64,000 nucleotides of DNA from Flammeovirga pacifica (GTDB taxonomy: Bacteria > Bacteroidota > Bacteroidia > Cytophagales > Flammeovirgaceae), in assembly GCF_000807855.2 (NCBI RefSeq), contig NZ_JRYR02000001.1:4631892-4695891 (forward strand), given 5' to 3'. The notes under the pieces were generated by a model. It ran no database searches. It was not told where the DNA came from and saw only the letters and a program-made list of their open reading frames with translations. Within the stretch, counting starts at the first letter, position 1. Every line of letters begins with the position of its first letter. The position numbers and the translations under genes were made by a program. This document shows positions 22,005 to 30,686 of this stretch, one piece after another.

Positions 22005-22043
22005 GAATACTAAATATATAAATTGATAATCACAGGTTGATTA

Positions 22044-22092
22044 CAAAAAAAAGAGACTAAATCTGTATTCAGATTTAGTCTCTTTTTTTAGG
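22044..22092. terminator. Strong bidirectional terminator
   Basis: AAAAAAAGAGACTAAATCTG pairs perfectly with CAGATTTAGTCTCTTTTTTT around TATT, with A/T runs on both sides. It serves the plus-strand BatC-like gene and the minus-strand gene ending at 22105. Confidence 0.93.
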
Positions 22093-22104
22093 CGAGATTT
22101 ATAA

Positions 22105-23367
22105 TCAGGTTTTTTGCTTCTTTTTCTTAGCTGCTGGGAATAATATGTTATTCAATATTAAACGATACCCAGGTGAGTTAGGATGAAGATTTAAATCAGT
22201 AGGTTCTTCTCCAACAAAATGACGGTAATCTTCAGGGTCGTGACCTCCAAAGAAAGTCCAAGTACCTTTACCGTAAGTACCATGAATATATCTGGCCTCG
22301 TTAACAGATTCGCATTCACCTAAGATAATAACATCACTTTTAATTAACTTCTTCTTAAAGGCTGTAGTTTGTCCCATAAAGCCTTTAATTTGTTTTTGAT
22401 GATTCTGTGTTAGCATGGTAGGTACTGGATCCCACTTTGCAGAAAAAGTGAACAGTTCAAAGAAATCATTTTCTTCTCTTAACCCTCTTTCATATGCCTG
22501 ATTATCAATTTCTGAATATTCATATTGATAGGGGTCAAGTTTGATTTTAAAATCTTTGAAAGCGAAAGTATTATCATAATTCAATTTTTCATGTACATGT
22601 GGGTCAATGCCATCTCCATCATACATATAATCGCATATGTCTACATTATCTGCCGCAAGTGCAATATCGTAGGTATCTGTAGCGGAACACATGGCAAATA
22701 GAAAACCTCCACCAAGACAAAAGTCTCTGATTTTTTTTACCACTGCTCCCTTGAGTTCTGATACTTTCTCGAAACCATGTTTTTTAGCCGATTCTTCAAA
22801 CTGATTTTGTGCTTCAATGTACCAAGATTCGCGTCCATAAGTAGCATAAAACTTTCCGTATTGACCAGTAAAATCTTCATGATGAAGATGTAGCCAATCA
22901 TATTTAGGCAGAAGGTCAGCCATTACTTCGTCATCAAAAATAACCTCGTAAGGTATTTCTGCATAAGTAAGCACGAGAGTTACTGCATCATCCCAAGGTT
23001 GTTTTGAAGGAGGAGAGTAAACTGCAATTTTCGGCACTGCATCTAACCGCATTAAATCCATGTTAGATTCCGGATGTGCAATTTCATCTTTAATTTGAAT
23101 TGCTTGAGCATCAGAAATAACTTCATAGCTTACACCACGAATAACTAATTCTTCTTCAAATGAGGGGAGATTTTTAAACATAAAACTTCCTCCTCTGTAA
23201 TTCAATAACCAATCAGCTTCTACTTCTTGACCTAATACCCAAAAAGTTACGCCATAGGCTTTTAAATGATTGGTTTGTTGGTTATCCATTGGAACCAATA
23301 AATGTGCACCAAAACATTGAAAAATGGTGGTGACTAACAGAAAGTAGATAGAGATAATGGTCTTCAT
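22105..23367 (-). CDS. Exported GATase-like protein, often misnamed asparagine synthetase B
   Basis: The 420 residues have a signal peptide (ends IFQCFGAH) and then HLLVPMDNQQTNHLKAYG, the opening of a Bacteroidota family commonly carried in databases as asparagine synthetase B. I see none of the asparagine synthetase parts: no N-terminal nucleophile Cys and no SGGxDS ATP-PPi motif. What is visible is a class-I glutamine-amidotransferase-like or ThuA-like fold: VLTYAEIPYEVIFDD, YDWLHLHHEDFTGQYG, GGGFLFAMCSATDTYD and a C-terminal GGHDPEDYRH. The candidate nucleophile is the Cys of AMCSATD. The biochemical function is unknown. The location is periplasmic by signal peptide. It is convergent with the BatC-like gene. 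Confidence 0.65.
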   Translation of the reverse strand: MKTIISIYFLLVTTIFQCFGAHLLVPMDNQQTNHLKAYGVTFWVLGQEVEADWLLNYRGGSFMFKNLPSFEEELVIRGVSYEVISDAQAIQIKDEIAHPESNMDLMRLDAVPKIAVYSPPSKQPWDDAVTLVLTYAEIPYEVIFDDEVMADLLPKYDWLHLHHEDFTGQYGKFYATYGRESWYIEAQNQFEESAKKHGFEKVSELKGAVVKKIRDFCLGGGFLFAMCSATDTYDIALAADNVDICDYMYDGDGIDPHVHEKLNYDNTFAFKDFKIKLDPYQYEYSEIDNQAYERGLREENDFFELFTFSAKWDPVPTMLTQNHQKQIKGFMGQTTAFKKKLIKSDVIILGECESVNEARYIHGTYGKGTWTFFGGHDPEDYRHFVGEEPTDLNLHPNSPGYRLILNNILFPAAKKKKQKT

Positions 23368-23600
23368 TTAATTATATAAGTGGGTTATTTTGTTAATTGG
23401 GTAGTATAAACGAAAGCATCTTAAAAGAAATACCTCTGTTTTGGTAAAATAAACTATCTTTAAGTTACAATTGTTTTACTACAGTTATTCCATCGAAAAC
23501 TTATAGAATTCGTCAAATTATTACGATGTAATATTATTTTACATTTTTAATTAAAACTGACTATTATATTGAATTATTTGAGGATATATTTTCATAAACA

Positions 23601-24833
23601 ATGCAATTCTTAACTTACTTCTTCGAAGCCTTCTCTTCTGTAAAAGCAAATAAGCTTAGAACAATATTAACAGCGGCCATGATTACGATTGGTATTACCG
23701 CTTTAGTGGGGATTATGACAGCGATTGACGCTGTAAATGAGTCGATTAACTCAGGAATGTCAGATTTAGGTGTTAATAATTTTGATATTACTGATATGAC
23801 GAGACGACGAGGTGCTTTTGGTAAGAAAATGACTAAAAAGAACGTAATTACTTATCAAGAAATGCGAAAATTCAAGGAATTATTACCTGTAGAAGGGAAG
23901 GTAAGTCTTGAAGTAACAGTTGGACAATCTTTAGAAATTAAAAGATTATCTAAAAAAACTACTCCAAATTATAATGTGACAGGTATTGATGATATGTACC
24001 TGAAAAACAATGGATATACTCTCAAAGAAGGCAGGCCTTTTACTTCTATTGAACTTGAACAAGGACAAAACGTAGCCATTATTACTAAAGAAGTTTTTGA
24101 TAACTTATTTGATAAAAATGAAGACCCATTAAATAAAACCATAGGTTTTAAGGGAAAGAAATTTATGGTTATTGGAGTAGTAGAAGAAAAAGGAGGACTA
24201 GGGGGTGGTAGTGCCGATAGAATGGTGTTTATCCCACTAATTAATGCTAATAAATTCGCTACAGGACAAACACTTTATTATAAAGCAGTAGTAAATACTA
24301 CCGATCCAAGGGGTATTGACTATGCCGTTTCAGAAGCAAGAGGAATTCTAAGGGTAATTAGAAAAGATCAATTAGGAAAGCCTGATTCTTTTGAGATTAA
24401 AAAAAGAGATTCTTTAAGTGAAGAATTTAATACTATGACTAGTACTTTAAGATTAGGAGGCTTAGTTATAGCAATTGTAACCTTGTTAGGTGCGTCTATT
24501 GGGTTAATGAATATCATGATGGTATCTGTGACAGAACGTACAAGAGAAATAGGGATAAGAAAGTCGTTGGGAGCAACAACAAATGCAATACGACAACAGT
24601 TTTTAATTGAAGCTGTATTTATCTGTTTATTGGGAGGATTATTTGGCGTTTTTCTCGGAGCTTTAATTGGAAACGTATTGTCGTCATTTATGGGTTCAGA
24701 GAACTTTATATTTCCTTGGTTATGGTTAATGGTCTCTATTGTTGTTTGTGTATTTGTAGGAGTTACTTCTGGTTTTTATCCTGCTAATAAAGCCTCAAAA
24801 TTAGATCCTATCGAATCCTTAAGATTTGAATAA
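23601..24833 (+). CDS. MacB-like ABC transporter permease
   Basis: The 410 residues follow the MacB_PCD plus FtsX layout. TM1 lies near the N-terminus (KLRTILTAAMITIGITALVGIMTAI, split by the usual turn). A large extracytoplasmic core (about 45-270) includes ITKEVFDNLF and MVIGVVEEKGG. Three TM helices follow (about 283-310, 335-360 and 368-392), with the coupling motif TREIGIRKSLGAT and the end ASKLDPIESLRFE. Such permeases use mechanotransmission to drive efflux or lipoprotein/peptide handling. No ATPase or membrane-fusion gene is adjacent, so the partner subunits are encoded elsewhere. The start is set by the TM1 context. Confidence 0.88.
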   Translation: MQFLTYFFEAFSSVKANKLRTILTAAMITIGITALVGIMTAIDAVNESINSGMSDLGVNNFDITDMTRRRGAFGKKMTKKNVITYQEMRKFKELLPVEGKVSLEVTVGQSLEIKRLSKKTTPNYNVTGIDDMYLKNNGYTLKEGRPFTSIELEQGQNVAIITKEVFDNLFDKNEDPLNKTIGFKGKKFMVIGVVEEKGGLGGGSADRMVFIPLINANKFATGQTLYYKAVVNTTDPRGIDYAVSEARGILRVIRKDQLGKPDSFEIKKRDSLSEEFNTMTSTLRLGGLVIAIVTLLGASIGLMNIMMVSVTERTREIGIRKSLGATTNAIRQQFLIEAVFICLLGGLFGVFLGALIGNVLSSFMGSENFIFPWLWLMVSIVVCVFVGVTSGFYPANKASKLDPIESLRFE

Positions 24834-24879
24834 AATAAACCTCATAATCTATAAAATAAATTATGAGGTATGGTAAAGA

Positions 24880-24900
24880 ATCAATGATAGTCATTATCAT
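24880..24900 (+). promoter_or_regulatory. Fur-box-like palindrome
   Basis: The bases 24880-24898 match the 19-bp Fur consensus at 15 of 19 positions, and ATGATA/TATCAT form an inverted repeat. No protein gene starts within 400 bases downstream on the plus strand. Confidence 0.35.
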
Positions 24901-25220
24901 TTTGCCTTTTGTAATAATACATTCATTTTATAGGAAATTGACCTCCAAAGAACATTAGGAGGACGTTTAAGTAAGAGGGAAAAAGTAATTTATAGTCGGA
25001 TTGTATGGTACTTTTATTTTTAGAGTTCATGTTAATTCTTGCTTTATCTACTAGTGAAATTAGGCCAATAGAGTCTGTAATCAAATTTATTATTGGTGAT
25101 GTTTATTAAATTCAATATTATTAACATCATTGATAAACAGGTAATTAGATAGATGCAATTATCTAGTTAAATAGTAATATTTCACTTTTAAGTAGTGTTG
25201 TTATATATTGAATGACAAAT

Positions 25221-25266
25221 AAAAAAAGCACTTAGTTAAGTCTACTTAACTAAGTGCTTTTTTTTA
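25221..25266. terminator. Strong bidirectional terminator beside ndk
   Basis: A 20-bp perfect stem, AAAAAAAGCACTTAGTTAAG with its complement, closes over TCTA, with A and T runs on both sides. It terminates ndk on the minus strand and anything reading in from the plus strand. Confidence 0.93.
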
Positions 25267-25296
25267 GATATAAATACAATTTATATCAATGGTTTA

Positions 25297-25770
25297 TTAC
25301 TGTCCCCATCCAAAGAAACAGAAACCTTTAGAATTAAATCTTTCTCCCATTGAGAAAAAGAAAGAAGCTTCCTCAGCTGCATTATCATCAGAGTCAGAAC
25401 CGTGTACTACATTTCTATCAGTAGATTTAGCAAAACGCTTACGGATTGTACCTTCTTCTGCTTCTTCAGGATTTGTTGCGCCAATAAGTTTTCTGTAATC
25501 CACTACTGCATTGTCTTTTTCCAATACTGCAGCTACAACAGGCCCAGATGTCATGTACTTAACAACATCGTTAAAGAAAGGCTTATCAGCAAGGTGACGA
25601 TAGAAGATCTCAGCTTGTTTTGTTCTTAAACGAATCATTTTCATAGATTGGATACGGAATCCCGCTTCTGTGATCATTGTTAAGATTTCACCGATATTTT
25701 CTTGATTTTCCTCACCAGGCTTAATCATTGTAAAAGTAAAAGTACCTTTTTTTGGTGCGTAATTGTTCAT
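25297..25770 (-). CDS. ndk: Nucleoside diphosphate kinase
   Basis: The 157 residues cover the Ndk fold. They include TFTMIKPG (family motif TxxxIKPD with Gly for Asp), EIFYRHLADKPFF, YMTSGPVVAAVLEKDNAV, GATNPEEAEEGTIR and the catalytic loop NVVHGSDS (His123, phosphorylated during the ping-pong transfer of gamma-phosphate between NTPs and NDPs). The protein is about 10-15 residues longer than the common 140-residue form because of a C-terminal extension GERFNSKGFCFFGWGQ. It is monocistronic, with a terminator directly behind. Family assignment is secure. Confidence 0.95.
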   Translation of the reverse strand: MNNYAPKKGTFTFTMIKPGEENQENIGEILTMITEAGFRIQSMKMIRLRTKQAEIFYRHLADKPFFNDVVKYMTSGPVVAAVLEKDNAVVDYRKLIGATNPEEAEEGTIRKRFAKSTDRNVVHGSDSDDNAAEEASFFFSMGERFNSKGFCFFGWGQ

Positions 25771-25971
25771 ATTTGCTTGTGTTTATTGTTACTTATTTGG
25801 TGTTAGAACCTAGAAAAAGAGAGTTTTCATGGTTCAAAAAAAATATGTCTTTTTTAATTAGACAAAAAATATAGTTTTTAAATCGTAAACAAACATATAG
25901 ATTACTTGTATGATTAACAAGTAAAAATGATACACTTTAAGATAGTTTCAGGTTTTCGATAACCTTTATAT

Positions 25972-26014
25972 ACAAAAAAGGTGAAGAATAGATTAACTAC
26001 TTTTCACCCTTTCT
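25972..26014 (-). terminator. Intrinsic terminator of the ABC exporter gene
   Basis: On the minus strand GGTGAAAA and TTCACC close a hairpin with a 15-base loop, followed by TTTTTTG. It begins about 20 bases after the exporter stop codon. Confidence 0.65.
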
Positions 26015-26034
26015 TAAACGATATTTATAGATGA

Positions 26035-27834
26035 TTAGAATTCTTGCAATTGAATCAGTTTGTTATAAGCACCTGATTCTTTTTGCATTAATTCCTCATG
26101 TTTTCCTATTTCTTTGATAGACCCATTTTCTAATACTGCAATTTTATCCGCATTTCTAATGGTCGAGAGACGGTGTGCAATAATTAAACTAGTTCTCCCT
26201 TCCATGAGTGTTTCTAAAGCTTCTTGCACTAATTTTTCTGATTCGATATCTAATGCAGACGTCGCTTCATCCAAAATCAAAATGGCAGGGTCTTTTAATA
26301 TAGCTCTAGCAATCGCAATACGCTGACGTTGACCACCAGATAATTTTACTCCTCTTTCTCCTACAAGTGTGTCAAACCCTTCAGGGAACGATTCAATAAA
26401 CTCTAAAGCATTTGCTTTTTTTGCAGCCGCAATCACTGCTTCTTGAGAAGCTTCAGGATTACCGTATCGAATATTTTCTTCGATACTTCCTCCAAATAAA
26501 AGGACTTCTTGAGGTACCACACCAACGTGTTTACGGTAACCCATCAGATTATAATCTTGAGTAGATTTTCCATCAATTAGAATATCACCCGAATCAATAG
26601 CGTAGAAACGTTGTAATAGTTGAGCAATGGTAGATTTACCTCCACCAGATTTGCCAACTAACGCAACTCTTTCACCTTGATTAATAGAAAGGTTAACTCC
26701 TTTTAATACCTGAATTTCTTTACGAGTAGGGTATGAGAAAACAACATTTTTGAAAGTGATATCACCTTTTAATCTAGGCACATTTTCTTTATCAATTTGA
26801 TGTTCAGCTTCTGCGTCTAAAATTTCTTCGATTCTCTCTGTTGCTCCTACAGCCTTTTGAATATTACCATAAATATCTCCTAAGCCACCAATTGAACCAC
26901 CAATAAACATAGTGTAAAGAACAAATGAAGTAAGGTTACCTACAGTAATTTCTTGAAGTGATACCATATATGTACCGTACCATAGCACTCCAATAATTCC
27001 TCCCATTAAGGCAAAGATGATAAAAGAGATGAATGTACCTTTGAAAGTGGCAGCTTTTAAAGCGATTTTTACGATACCAGTAAGTGTATGACTATAACGT
27101 GTGACTTCGTAATCTTCATTAGCAAATGTCTTTACAGTGCCAATAGACTGAAGAGTTTCTTCTACCACAATATTGGCTTTTGCCAATGCATCTTGTGTTC
27201 CTTTAGAAAGTTTTCTGATGAACTTACCAAAAATGATTGCAGCTACAATGAGCACAGGGAAGGTAAGCACCATGAATAAGGTAAGCTTTGGATTTAGTGT
27301 AAATAGAATAGCAATACCAAATAGAAGCGTAGCCAACTGTCTGAATAATTCGGCTAGTGTTGTAGAGAACATATCTTGTAAAACAGAAACATCAGATGTT
27401 ATTCTACTAAACAATTCTCCAGATCTATTTTTATCATAAAATGACATAGGCAATGACATGAACTTTTGATATAAAGTTCTTCTCAAATCAGCCATTGCAT
27501 TTTCATTAACGATAGCAAAGAAATAGACTCTAGCAAAAGAAAATATACTTTGTACAAAAAGAACTGCCATTAAGGCTAAACCAACTTGTGTTAAGTCTTC
27601 TAACCAAGGGATAGTTCCTTTACCCTGTGCAGTATCTATTAGTTCACCAGTTAATCTTGGTAACGCTAGTAAGATTGTACTAGAAAAAAATAAACTGATG
27701 ATACCCATACTAAATGTTCCTTTGTAAGGAAGCATGAATCTAAAGATACTTCTCAGTTTTTGTATACCTTTTTTATCTAAACGTGCTTTTTTCTCTCCCG
27801 AGTCTTTACGCGACATATTTCTAAAAATCCCCAA
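26035..27834 (-). CDS. MsbA-like ABC exporter, fused membrane and ATPase domains
   Basis: The 599 residues are a half-transporter that works as a homodimer. A type-I exporter membrane domain (six TM, about 35-330) includes LPMSFYDKNRSGELFSRITSD, the coupling-helix region. The ATPase then shows Walker A VGKSGGGKST, the Q-loop VPQEVLLF, signature LSGGQRQRIAIARAIL, Walker B ILILDEATSALD and the H-loop IIAHRLSTI. Relatives export lipid A core, lipids or drugs; the substrate cannot be read from sequence, so no gene symbol is given. The short basic leader (MSRKDSGEKKARLDKKG) is cytoplasmic. It is a single gene, with terminators before and after it. Confidence 0.9.
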   Translation of the reverse strand: MGIFRNMSRKDSGEKKARLDKKGIQKLRSIFRFMLPYKGTFSMGIISLFFSSTILLALPRLTGELIDTAQGKGTIPWLEDLTQVGLALMAVLFVQSIFSFARVYFFAIVNENAMADLRRTLYQKFMSLPMSFYDKNRSGELFSRITSDVSVLQDMFSTTLAELFRQLATLLFGIAILFTLNPKLTLFMVLTFPVLIVAAIIFGKFIRKLSKGTQDALAKANIVVEETLQSIGTVKTFANEDYEVTRYSHTLTGIVKIALKAATFKGTFISFIIFALMGGIIGVLWYGTYMVSLQEITVGNLTSFVLYTMFIGGSIGGLGDIYGNIQKAVGATERIEEILDAEAEHQIDKENVPRLKGDITFKNVVFSYPTRKEIQVLKGVNLSINQGERVALVGKSGGGKSTIAQLLQRFYAIDSGDILIDGKSTQDYNLMGYRKHVGVVPQEVLLFGGSIEENIRYGNPEASQEAVIAAAKKANALEFIESFPEGFDTLVGERGVKLSGGQRQRIAIARAILKDPAILILDEATSALDIESEKLVQEALETLMEGRTSLIIAHRLSTIRNADKIAVLENGSIKEIGKHEELMQKESGAYNKLIQLQEF

Positions 27835-27924
27835 AACTTTTTAATTTAATCGAACTGCAAAAGAACGACTTTTTTATGACTTTACTCATATTTTTTTGTA
27901 ATGAAATCGTTAAAGAATAAAATA

Positions 27925-27960
27925 AGAGCATATTTGAATGATTTTTATCAAATATGCTCT
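27925..27960 (-). terminator. Terminator of the prkA-yeaH-spoVR operon
   Basis: AGAGCATATTTGA and TCAAATATGCTCT are a perfect 13-bp stem with a 10-base loop. On the minus strand it is followed by the T-rich TTATTTTATTCTTT. Confidence 0.8.
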
Positions 27961-27988
27961 ATAAAACTGAATCTAAAAGCAAACGTAT

Positions 27989-29389
27989 TTAGGCACTTTC
28001 TTTCGTTTCTTCATTTCCTTCCACTCTGAAATTCCCTTTTTCAAAGATGCAGGTCACTTCTTTGTTTTCAACTTTAGTCTCTAAATGAACCGGGAAATTT
28101 GACCACAGCGTTGAAATATGTTGCATGGTTTTATTGACATACCCTAATTCTAATTCACGTCCATCGTATTCATGTACAAGGTATAAAGCATTTGAAATAG
28201 GGGAGACTCCTTTTACTTTAATGATTGGAATGCCACCTGTTCCAACTTGTTTTATGAGAGTATCTCTTACTTCTTTCCACCCTTTGAAATCATTAGAGAC
28301 ATTAGAAACGGAAACTTTACCATTGTTTTTTTCATACTCGAACAATCCTAATTCTTCCATCAGGTCTTGAGTCAGGAATCGTCTTAAAAAAGAGGAATCA
28401 CGATCAATTGTTCTAATGTCAAAAATTTGAGGATTGATATCTTCTTCAAAAGAATTACTATTTCCTGCAAGATGTTGCATCAAATGGAAACCAATGTGAT
28501 AAGGATTTAACCCTCCAACATGAGGTCTAATCACTTGATTATGGGAACGGATGAAATCAACATGCATTTCTGGAGGTAAATTCAATTTATGAAGAATAGT
28601 ATAATGCCAGAAACTAGCCCAACCTTCATTCATGATTTTAGTTTCCATTTGCGGCAAGAAATAAAGAGTTTCTTCTCGGACAATCCGGATAATATCTTTT
28701 TCCCACGATTGAAGAAAACGACTATTTTCAAGAATAAATAGTAATAGATCTTCACTTAAAGCAGGAATGAAATCCGTTTCTTGATCTTGACTCTTGAGTT
28801 CATCCCAATTGTCTTTCTCTCTATTTATTTGATGGAAATAATCTTCTTTTTGCTGATCTTCTGATAAACGAACAATTCTTTGATTGCGATCTACATGAAA
28901 ACTTATAGCATGTGCAGCATCTAAAATTCTTTCAACCCCTTCGTAATTGATACTGGGGGTCTCTACAAACGATCGAATTCTATTGGCATTTAACTTAAAT
29001 GTCTCTAAAGCAAATTCGGCTCTTGTATGTGAGAAGTTGATATTATTTTTGAAGAAATCGTTATGACCATACACATGGGCCATAACCAATATTTGCATGG
29101 CCAAAGGGTTGTCTATCATTAAATATGCCAAGCAAGGGTTGGAATTAATTACCATTTCATAGGCTAGACCACCCATACCCAATTTGTACATGGTGTTTTG
29201 TTTCTCGAAAGACTTACCAAAACTCCAATGTGGATAACGTGAGGGCATACCCACATAAGATTGATAGCCCAGCATGTCGTGGTAATCACATACTTCAAAT
29301 TCTTGAGGATAATAATCTAAACCGCACTGTTGTGCAATTTCTTCTATCTTATCATTCCACTTTGCTAAATCTTTTAATACCCAATCCAT
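27989..29389 (-). CDS. SpoVR/YcgB-family protein
   Basis: The 466 residues match the SpoVR family: near the N-terminus DYYPQEFEVCDYHDMLGYQ, then PSRYPHWSFGKSFEKQ, NPCLAYLMIDN, AHVYGHNDFFKNN, MNEGWASFWHYTILHKL and NPYHIGFHLMQ. His and Glu residues are concentrated in the AHVYGHNDFF and MNEGWASFWHY segments, resembling a metal site, though no activity is established. The family is named for a Bacillus spore-cortex gene, but in non-sporulating bacteria it travels with PrkA and YeaH, as here, and is linked to starvation and stress. It is the last gene of the operon, 46 bases after yeaH. Confidence 0.93.
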   Translation of the reverse strand: MDWVLKDLAKWNDKIEEIAQQCGLDYYPQEFEVCDYHDMLGYQSYVGMPSRYPHWSFGKSFEKQNTMYKLGMGGLAYEMVINSNPCLAYLMIDNPLAMQILVMAHVYGHNDFFKNNINFSHTRAEFALETFKLNANRIRSFVETPSINYEGVERILDAAHAISFHVDRNQRIVRLSEDQQKEDYFHQINREKDNWDELKSQDQETDFIPALSEDLLLFILENSRFLQSWEKDIIRIVREETLYFLPQMETKIMNEGWASFWHYTILHKLNLPPEMHVDFIRSHNQVIRPHVGGLNPYHIGFHLMQHLAGNSNSFEEDINPQIFDIRTIDRDSSFLRRFLTQDLMEELGLFEYEKNNGKVSVSNVSNDFKGWKEVRDTLIKQVGTGGIPIIKVKGVSPISNALYLVHEYDGRELELGYVNKTMQHISTLWSNFPVHLETKVENKEVTCIFEKGNFRVEGNEETKESA

Positions 29390-29435
29390 ATTTAATAGGG
29401 TTTAGAATTATATCATTGAATACAACTTCAAAGAA

Positions 29436-30617
29436 TTAATCCATGAGCGTATTACTTTTATCTTTATTGAGGAACTTTTTTAAAGCAGGCCAAACAGATT
29501 CTTTGGTTCTCATTCTAAGGGAAACAAAGTTCTCTTCTTCTACTTTTTTATATTCATCCAACATAGTAGACCAAGAGAAACCAATATCTGGCTTAATCTC
29601 ACCGTATCCAAAGAGGTTACAAACCTGACTAAGTTTAATCACGTGTTCTATTGCTTTTTTATTGTCTGATGCAAAGTTATCTCCATCGGAACAATGGAAA
29701 GCATAGATGTTCCATAACATTGGGTTATAACGTTCCTCTATTATTTCAAGTGCTTTGATATAAGCAGATGAAATGATGGTACCTCCAGATTCTCCTTTAT
29801 GAAAGAATTCATCTTCTGTTACCTCTTTAGCTTCTGTGTGGTGAGCTATAAAGAGGATTTCTGTGTTTTCATACCGAGTCTGTAAAAAGGTATAAAGCAT
29901 AAAATAGAAGCTTCTAGCTAAGTATTTTTTTGTTTGATCCATGGATCCAGAAGTATCCATCAAACATAGTACAACAGCATTAGAATGTTCTTCAGTATCT
30001 ACTTGTAATCTACGGTAGACTAAATCATCATTATGAAAAGGAAAGGATTCATCATTTTGAGTAAGTGCATTACTATTTATACCCTTAGCTTTCATTCTTT
30101 TGATTCGATTCATCATTGTCTTTCTTTTAGATAGACGTGCTCGAATACCTTTTTTCTGATAACCTAGAAGTTTTCGCATCACTTCCGTATCTGTTTGAAA
30201 GAACTTTTTCTGATCCATATCAGGTAATTCTAAGTCTTCAAACATTAGCTGAATAGCTTCTTCTAAGGAAATTTCTGTTTCGTAAATATCTTCCCCAGGA
30301 TCGTTTCCTGCTTCACCTTTGCCTTGTCCTTTTTGAGGTTGACCATTTTGGTCTTGGATCACTTGTCCTTTTTGTTCTTTTCCAGTGCCAGTTGCAGCAC
30401 CTTTACCGCTATTATTACCGTAGACAAAACGGAACTCTTTGATACCTCGAATAGGGACTTTGATCTTTTTATCTTTGTCTTGTCCAATGATAGATTCATT
30501 GGCAATAACATCAGAAATACCTTTCTTGATTTTTTCTTTAACTAATTCTTTATGACGTTGCCGATCGGCAGCAGAACGATCTCTTTTCTGTTTACTAAAT
30601 TCTTTAAATATAGCCAT
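29436..30617 (-). CDS. yeaH: YeaH/YhbH-family (DUF444) von Willebrand A protein
   Basis: I start the gene at the ATG at 30615-30617 (AIFKEFSKQKRDRSAADRQRH), the usual family opening; a longer frame would add 12 uncharacteristic residues. The 393 residues have a basic N-terminus, KVPIRGIKEFRFVYG, a Gly/Gln-rich linker (about 100-135), then a VWA domain with the metal-site motif LMDTSGSMDQTKKYLARSF, SGGTIISSAY and FHCSDGDNF. In the enterobacterial pathway YeaH is a partner of the kinase YeaG(PrkA) in the response to nutrient stress. It is the middle gene of prkA-yeaH-spoVR, with short gaps on both sides. Confidence 0.93.
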   Translation of the reverse strand: MAIFKEFSKQKRDRSAADRQRHKELVKEKIKKGISDVIANESIIGQDKDKKIKVPIRGIKEFRFVYGNNSGKGAATGTGKEQKGQVIQDQNGQPQKGQGKGEAGNDPGEDIYETEISLEEAIQLMFEDLELPDMDQKKFFQTDTEVMRKLLGYQKKGIRARLSKRKTMMNRIKRMKAKGINSNALTQNDESFPFHNDDLVYRRLQVDTEEHSNAVVLCLMDTSGSMDQTKKYLARSFYFMLYTFLQTRYENTEILFIAHHTEAKEVTEDEFFHKGESGGTIISSAYIKALEIIEERYNPMLWNIYAFHCSDGDNFASDNKKAIEHVIKLSQVCNLFGYGEIKPDIGFSWSTMLDEYKKVEEENFVSLRMRTKESVWPALKKFLNKDKSNTLMD

Positions 30618-30686
30618 GTGTATTTTTTTAGTGAGTAGAAAGAGACAAGGCAAAATAGCCCTGTCTCAACAACCTATTTAATGCTG

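Larger units (their letters stand above)
24834..25296. other. Gene-free stretch after the permease, possible small-RNA locus
   Basis: These 463 bases contain no convincing protein gene on either strand. They hold a hairpin right after the permease stop (CCTCATAAT with ATTATGAGG, 24840-24868, no T-run), a Fur-like box at 24880-24900, then about 320 unassigned bases, and the strong terminator at 25221. A Fur-regulated small RNA ending at that terminator is possible but unproven. Confidence 0.35.

Noticed and set aside
24946-25025. A short frame with LGGRLSKREKVIYSR that hints at a transposase remnant.
   Set aside because: Too short, no start, no inverted repeats nearby and no second part; coincidence is more likely.
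28989-29030. Possible extra ORFs on the plus strand opposite spoVR and prkA.
   Set aside because: They lie wholly inside well-supported genes on the other strand and show no domain or start signal.
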